Below, in pieces: positions 59,655 through 64,000 of a DNA stretch of 64,000 nucleotides (the stretch's first letter is position 1; each line of letters begins with the position of its first letter). Below the pieces are notes generated by a model, which was not told the origin of the DNA, made no database searches, and saw only the letters and a list, made by a program, of their open reading frames with translations. A program made the translations under genes and the position numbers. Source of the DNA: Candidatus Kouleothrix ribensis (GTDB taxonomy: Bacteria; Chloroflexota; Chloroflexia; Chloroflexales; Roseiflexaceae). The stretch lies in the NCBI GenBank assembly GCA_016722075.1, contig JADKGW010000001.1, forward strand, positions 2,604,001 through 2,668,000, read 5' to 3'.

Positions 59655-61088
59655 ATGAAGGTCAAGCTGATCTTGCCGGCGCTGACTGAGGCGATCAGCC
59701 CGCACTGGCGCCCGATCAAATACTCGCTGTTTCCGCCGCTCGGGCTGGCGACACTGGCCGGCTACCTGAGCGAAGACGACCAGGTGACGATCGTGGATGA
59801 GCATGTCGAGCCGCTCGACCTCGACGACACGCCCGATCTGGTCGTCATCCAGGTGTACATCACCTCGGCGTTCCGCTCGTACGCGCTGGCCGACTACTAC
59901 CGCGCGCGCGGGGCGCACGTATGCCTGGGCGGCCTGCACGTCACGTCGCTGCCCGACGAGGCCGCGCGCCACGCCGACACGATCTTCCTAGGCCCTGGCG
60001 AAGACACCTGGCCGGCGTTCCTGGCCGACTTGCGCGCTGGACGGCCGGGCCGGCGCTACCAATCGCGCGAGCGCACGCTGGCAGGCATGCCGCAGGTTCG
60101 GCGCGACCTGATCAAGCGCCATATGTACCTGGTGCCGAACTCGATCGTCGTCTCGCGCGGCTGCCCACACGCCTGCGACTTCTGCTACAAAGAAGCGTTC
60201 TTCCAGGGTGGGCGCTCGTTCTACACCCAGGCGGTCGACCAGGCGCTGGAAGAGATCGATCGGCTGCCAGGCCGGCACCTGTACTTTCTCGACGACCACC
60301 TGTTCGGTAACCCGCGTTTCGCGTCGGCGCTATTCACGGGCATGCGCGGCATGGGCCGGCTCTGGCAGGCCGCCGGCACGGTCAAGTCGGTGTTGCAGCC
60401 AGGCCTGCTCGAACAGGCGGTGGCCAGCGGGCTACGCAGCCTGTTTGTCGGCTTCGAGACGCTCAACCCGGCCAATCTGCGCGAGCAGCACAAGTATCAG
60501 AACCTGAACCGCGACTACAGCGCCGCGATCACGCGCCTGCACGGGCTGGGCGTGATGGTCAATGCCAGCTTCGTGTTTGGCATGGACGACGACGACCCAA
60601 GCGTGTTCGATCGCACGGTCGATTGGGCAATTAGCCAGGGCATCGAGACGGCCACGTTTCATATCCTGACGCCCTACCCCGGCACTGCGCTCTACCAGCG
60701 CATGGCCAGCGAGCGCCGGCTGCTGCATAGCCGCTGGGATCAGTACGACACACGCCACGTGGTCTTTCGGCCGGCCAAAATGACGCCGGCGCAGCTCGAA
60801 GAGGGCTACTGGCGGGCGTACGGCCAGTTCTATCGCTGGGGCGCGATCGTGCGGGGCGCCTGGGCCAAGCCAGGCTGGGCCGAGCGCGCGCGCCACCTGG
60901 CCTATGCCGGCGGCTGGAAAAAGTGCGAGCCGCTGTGGGACGCGATCATCCGCGCGCGGCGCGCCACCAGCATGCTGCCCATGCTCGAGTCGGTGCTGGC
61001 CGGCTTTGGGGCACGCCCGAGCACGCGCGCGGCCACACCGCCACGCGCTGGCGCGCCCGCGCCGATCGAGGTGGCCGACCGATCATAA
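59655..61088 (+). CDS. Radical SAM protein of the B12-binding (BchE/HpnJ-like) class
   Basis: The 477-residue protein has an N-terminal Rossmann-like region of the cobalamin-binding type (KVKLILPALTEAISPHWRPI, PPLGLATLAGYLSEDDQVTI) without the usual DxHxxG motif, then a radical SAM core with the iron-sulfur motif RGCPHACDFCY at about residue 170 and later FLDDHLFGNPRF and FVGFETLNPANL. It would cleave SAM to start radical chemistry, perhaps on a lipid, isoprenoid or tetrapyrrole; the substrate is unknown. AGGAG lies 7 bases before the ATG. Confidence 0.8.
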   Translation: MKVKLILPALTEAISPHWRPIKYSLFPPLGLATLAGYLSEDDQVTIVDEHVEPLDLDDTPDLVVIQVYITSAFRSYALADYYRARGAHVCLGGLHVTSLPDEAARHADTIFLGPGEDTWPAFLADLRAGRPGRRYQSRERTLAGMPQVRRDLIKRHMYLVPNSIVVSRGCPHACDFCYKEAFFQGGRSFYTQAVDQALEEIDRLPGRHLYFLDDHLFGNPRFASALFTGMRGMGRLWQAAGTVKSVLQPGLLEQAVASGLRSLFVGFETLNPANLREQHKYQNLNRDYSAAITRLHGLGVMVNASFVFGMDDDDPSVFDRTVDWAISQGIETATFHILTPYPGTALYQRMASERRLLHSRWDQYDTRHVVFRPAKMTPAQLEEGYWRAYGQFYRWGAIVRGAWAKPGWAERARHLAYAGGWKKCEPLWDAIIRARRATSMLPMLESVLAGFGARPSTRAATPPRAGAPAPIEVADRS

Positions 61089-61202
61089 GCGTTCTATCAC
61101 GTAGCCGTGATTGTTTTGCGGGGCGCGCCGGTATACAGTTAGGGCGTACGCGCTGCGGAATGCTGAGCACGAAAATACGACACGTATAGTATAGGCGGTA
61201 CC

Positions 61203-61907
61203 ATGTATCAGCGAATCACACACATCCACCAGTTCTTGCGGCAGCACGCCTTCTACGCGCTGGTGCTCAGCAGCGGCCTGGCCGGTGGCCTGGTAGTCGC
61301 ACGGGTGGCGCGCTCGGGCCACATCACGTTCATCTTCCTACTCTGGAACCTGCTACTGGCCTGGCTGCCCTACCTGGCCAGCCTGTGGGCCGCCAGCATC
61401 CAGCGGCGGCGCCCACAGGCCTGGTGGCTGCTGCTGCTACCCGGCGCGCTGTGGCTGCTGTTCTTCCCGAACGCGCCATATATCGTGACCGACCTGGTAC
61501 ACCTGCGCGAGCGCCCCATGATCCCGCTGTGGTACGACATCGGCCTGCTGGCGGCGTTTATGCTTAGCGGCTGCTTCCTGGCGGTCGTGTCGCTGCACAC
61601 CATGCAGACGCTGGTGCGCCATGTCGCGGGCGGGCTGCTCAGCTGGGTGTTTGTGCTGGTGGCCAGCGGGCTGAGCGGGCTGGGCGTATACCTTGGGCGC
61701 GTGCTGCGCTGGAACAGCTGGGATATCGTGCTGTACCCACGCGCGGTGCTGGCCGACGCGTTCGGCCCATTGCTCGACCCGCGTGGCAATATTGCGCAGC
61801 TGGCGCTCAGCGGCGTGTTTGCGGCGGTGCTGTTCGTGTGCTATATGCTCTACCTGGCGGCCTACCAGGGCGGGCGCATGCGCGCCGAGGCCAGCAACAA
61901 GGCATGA
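61203..61907 (+). CDS. DUF1361 membrane protein
   Basis: The 234-residue protein has six to seven hydrophobic segments and the DUF1361 signature LWLLFFPNAPYIVTDLVHLR, followed by LWYDIGLLAAFMLSGCFLAV and LGVYLGRVLRWNSWDIVLYP. Function is unknown. The ATG at 61203 has no strong ribosome site. It lies 114 bases after the radical SAM gene. Confidence 0.85.
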   Translation: MYQRITHIHQFLRQHAFYALVLSSGLAGGLVVARVARSGHITFIFLLWNLLLAWLPYLASLWAASIQRRRPQAWWLLLLPGALWLLFFPNAPYIVTDLVHLRERPMIPLWYDIGLLAAFMLSGCFLAVVSLHTMQTLVRHVAGGLLSWVFVLVASGLSGLGVYLGRVLRWNSWDIVLYPRAVLADAFGPLLDPRGNIAQLALSGVFAAVLFVCYMLYLAAYQGGRMRAEASNKA

Positions 61908-62475
61908 GGCGTAGAAGATGAAGGCCGTATCGCCCGCACCGGCCGGCGCGGCCAACGCGTCGAGCGCGGCGAGCGGTGCCACCTGCTCGGGCGGGTAGCC
62001 GCAGTAGCACACCGCTCGCCGCCGCACCCCCACGCGACACAGGCTCACACCGGCTTGCGCAGGTTTATAGATCAACGCGCAGCAGCGCCGGTAGCGCGCA
62101 GCCCGCTGATGCAGGCCGCCGGGCGACCGCGGCTCAAAGGCTTCCAGCAGTTCCCCAGTTCCCCACTGCCCCGGCTATCTATGCTATACTGTATAGCATT
62201 ATTCCCAACCGGGATCGGGCCACAAACGATTGTGTACACCGCCGTACCACTTCTCCTTTAGCAGAAGGGGAACGTACGGCGTTGTGCTGTCTTTCACAAG
62301 CGGTGCGCTCAGCGGCTCATACGCAACGGTAATCCGCGCCCCGATTCGGCGTGGGCTACCGCCGCCGCGCCAGGGAATAACGCCCGCTCGTGCGGGCTGT
62401 GCGCGGAAAGGTTCATAAGCCGCCGCGCATACCATGCGCGTGTTGCCGCTGCTGTGCCAAAAAGGAACTGGTTGC
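61908..62475. other. Gene-free region upstream of the NRPS-like gene
   Basis: This 568-base stretch carries low-quality frames on both strands that I do not accept. It contains a perfect inverted repeat ATGCTATAC-T-GTATAGCAT at 62181-62199 and a more AT-rich patch around it, which may hold the promoter or an operator of the downstream gene. No repeat element of the families above is recognised. Confidence 0.4.
62181..62199. promoter_or_regulatory. Perfect 19-bp palindrome, operator candidate
   Basis: ATGCTATAC and GTATAGCAT are exact reverse complements around a central T. It lies about 280 bases upstream of the NRPS-like gene, includes -10-like TATACT and TATAGC words on the two strands, and could be a repressor site. 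Confidence 0.4.
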
Positions 62476-64000
62476 ATGCCCTCGATGCGCTGTGTGATTG
62501 TCGGATCTGGCACCCTCGCCACCGCCTGCGGTGAGCTGCTGCGCGGCAGCGGGCACACAATTGCCGCAGTCGTCGCACCACCAGGCGATCAGCTCTGGCG
62601 CTGGGCCGAGCAGGCAGCGATCACCTGCATCGAGCCGGCAGCAGTCGGTACGGCCCTGGCCGCCGCCACCCCCTTTGATTACCTGTTCAGTATCGCCTCG
62701 CCCTTGATCTTGCCCACAGCGCTGCTGGCCTTGCCCGGCCAGGCCGCGATCAATTATCACGATGCGCCGCTGCCGCGCTATGCCGGCACCCACGCGACGA
62801 GCTGGGCGCTGATCAACCGCGAGCCTGAGCACGGCGTAAGCTGGCACCTTATGGTGGCCCAGGTCGATGCCGGGCCGATCGTCGCGCAGGAGCGCTTCGC
62901 GATTGCGCCGGGCGAAACGGCGCTCAGCCTCAACGCGCGCTGCTACGAGGCGGCCCAGCGCAGCTTCGCCAGCCTGGCCGAGCACCTGAATGATGGCACG
63001 CTGGTGCCAGCGCCGCAGGATCTGCGCGAACGCAGCTTCTACCGGATCTCGCAACGCCCACCTGCCACCGGCATGCTGCGCTGGTCGCACCAGGCCGGGG
63101 CGCTCGATGCGCTGGTGCGCGCGCTCACCTTCGGCACATACCCCAACGCCCTGGGCATGCCGAAGCTGCTGGCCGCCGGCCAGGTGCTGCTGATCGATAC
63201 GGCCGAGGCCGCTGTGGCCACATCTACCGCGCCGCCCGGCACCATCCTGGCCCTCGATGATCAGCAGCTCGTCGTTGCGGCAGGCGCCGGGCAGCTGCAT
63301 GTGCGCCGCTTTGTGGGCCTAGACGGTCGCCCGCTGAGCGTGGGCGCGGCGCTCGGCCGGCTGGGGCTGCGGCCGGGCGACTGCCTGCCCGATCTGGCGC
63401 CCGAGCAGGCCGCGCTGCTAACCCAGCACCACGAGGCGCTCTGCCAGCACGAGGCCTTCTGGGTCGAGCTGCTGGCCCAGCTGGCGCCGCTCGACCCGCC
63501 GTATGCCCTGACTCTAGGCACGCGGCCCCAGCAGCTCGAGACCACGATTCCGGCCGGGCCGCGCGCGTTCCTGCAGGCGCTCGACGGCGCAGATGAGCCG
63601 GGCCAGGCCCTGCTGGCGGCATGCGCATGCTTCCTGGCACGCCTGGCCGGCCAGGCGCGCGCCGACGTGGGCCTGCGCGACCAGGCCTCGGTTGCCGCTG
63701 CCGCCGGCTGGCCGCAGATCTTCGCCGAGGTGCTGCCGCTGCCGATCGCGCTAGACGCGGCCGCGCCCTTCGGCACCGCCCTGGCGCAGCTGCGCGCGGC
63801 CCGCACCGCCCTGGCCGCCCGCGCGACCCACCTCGGCGATATTGTGGCCCGCTACCCCGAGCTGCGCGCCGCCCCGCCGCGCCTACCGGTGGTGCTCGAC
63901 CTCGGGCCGCAGCCGGCGGCGGTTGAAGCCGACCTGGTGATCACGATCGCCGCCGACTCGAGCCGCATCGGCTGGCGCAGCCGCGCCGGCGAGCCTGGCG
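62476..64000 (+). CDS. NRPS-like protein with N-terminal formyltransferase domain (3' truncated)
   Basis: The frame is open to the right edge (508 codons). Residues 1-210 form a methionyl-tRNA-formyltransferase-like domain (MRCVIVGSGTLATACGELL, FDYLFSIASPLILPTALLAL) with the catalytic set Asn93, His95 and Asp131 in AINYHDAPLPRYAG and VDAGPIVAQ; the spacing equals that of Escherichia coli Fmt (Asn106, His108, Asp144). A C-terminal Fmt-like piece follows (about 250-310), then a sequence resembling the start of a condensation domain (from about 315). This is the layout of formyltransferase-led NRPS starters such as linear gramicidin synthetase. AAAGGA lies about 9 bases before the ATG. Modules beyond are outside the window. 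Confidence 0.7.
   Translation, partial: MPSMRCVIVGSGTLATACGELLRGSGHTIAAVVAPPGDQLWRWAEQAAITCIEPAAVGTALAAATPFDYLFSIASPLILPTALLALPGQAAINYHDAPLPRYAGTHATSWALINREPEHGVSWHLMVAQVDAGPIVAQERFAIAPGETALSLNARCYEAAQRSFASLAEHLNDGTLVPAPQDLRERSFYRISQRPPATGMLRWSHQAGALDALVRALTFGTYPNALGMPKLLAAGQVLLIDTAEAAVATSTAPPGTILALDDQQLVVAAGAGQLHVRRFVGLDGRPLSVGAALGRLGLRPGDCLPDLAPEQAALLTQHHEALCQHEAFWVELLAQLAPLDPPYALTLGTRPQQLETTIPAGPRAFLQALDGADEPGQALLAACACFLARLAGQARADVGLRDQASVAAAAGWPQIFAEVLPLPIALDAAAPFGTALAQLRAARTALAARATHLGDIVARYPELRAAPPRLPVVLDLGPQPAAVEADLVITIAADSSRIGWRSRAGEPG

Noticed and set aside
61908..62180. Frames in the gap before the NRPS-like gene
   Set aside because: They are short, lack ribosome sites and have no recognisable domains.
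1..64000. tRNA, rRNA, CRISPR or complete insertion sequence
   Set aside because: No sequence in the window has the expected cloverleaf, rRNA motifs, spaced repeats or a transposase gene.

Overview
The window is GC-rich bacterial chromosome with short intergenic gaps, many divergent or convergent gene pairs and many NarL/ComP-type two-component systems. Membrane histidine kinases with HisKA_3 cores, an R2-like ligand-binding oxidase, DUF2785/DUF2071/DUF72 proteins, a bacterial terpene synthase and degenerate tandem repeats between genes together suggest a filamentous Chloroflexota (Roseiflexus/Kouleothrix-like). This is inference from gene content: there is no rRNA or other phylogenetic marker here, and I see no tRNA, rRNA, CRISPR array or complete insertion sequence.

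Layout. 1-9.9 kb: end of a TPM-domain coiled-coil membrane protein, a zinc-ribbon peptide, a YedY/YuiH-like molybdoenzyme, endonuclease V, R2lox, a DUF2071 protein, a membrane-anchored pseudo-cyclase and an orphan OmpR-type regulator. 10-14.2 kb: FabG-like reductase, FGGY sugar kinase, holin-like membrane protein, MFS transporter. 14.7-18.8 kb: a co-directional terpene locus (terpene synthase, membrane STAS protein, FAD monooxygenase). 18.8-26.1 kb: aspartate-family amino-acid genes (thrC, aspartokinase, asd, a PLP aminotransferase) with unrelated small genes between them. thrC is preceded by a promoter, a 29-codon leader ORF with six consecutive Thr codons, and a terminator, which is the layout of a transcription attenuator. 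26-37 kb: BtuF-like protein, a large acidic unknown protein, DUF72, a nucleotidyltransferase-like gene, a NarL/ComP-type system, an AT-rich lipase remnant, WD40 and membrane proteins, a YbjQ-like protein. 37-48 kb: mobA, a FixH/YtkA-like pair, a beta-hydroxyacid dehydrogenase, aspS, an orphan GAF histidine kinase, YccF, a glycosyltransferase and a DMT exporter. 48-56 kb: DUF445, YjbR, RraA, uridine phosphorylase, a flavin oxidoreductase, and a MerR regulator with two matching operators. 56-64 kb: a second NarL-type system lying among repeat arrays, a radical SAM protein, DUF1361, and the start of an NRPS-like protein with an N-terminal formyltransferase domain that runs off the window.

Non-coding structure is unusually rich. 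A dispersed nested-hairpin element occurs at least four times and probably six; three copies carry 19-bp inner stems whose variable centres differ but remain perfectly paired. A separate two-part repeat occurs at 38.1 and 58.4 kb with a related array at 59.3 kb. An 8-bp minisatellite lies between thrC and aspartokinase, and a MITE-like element with two perfect hairpins sits at 55.2 kb.
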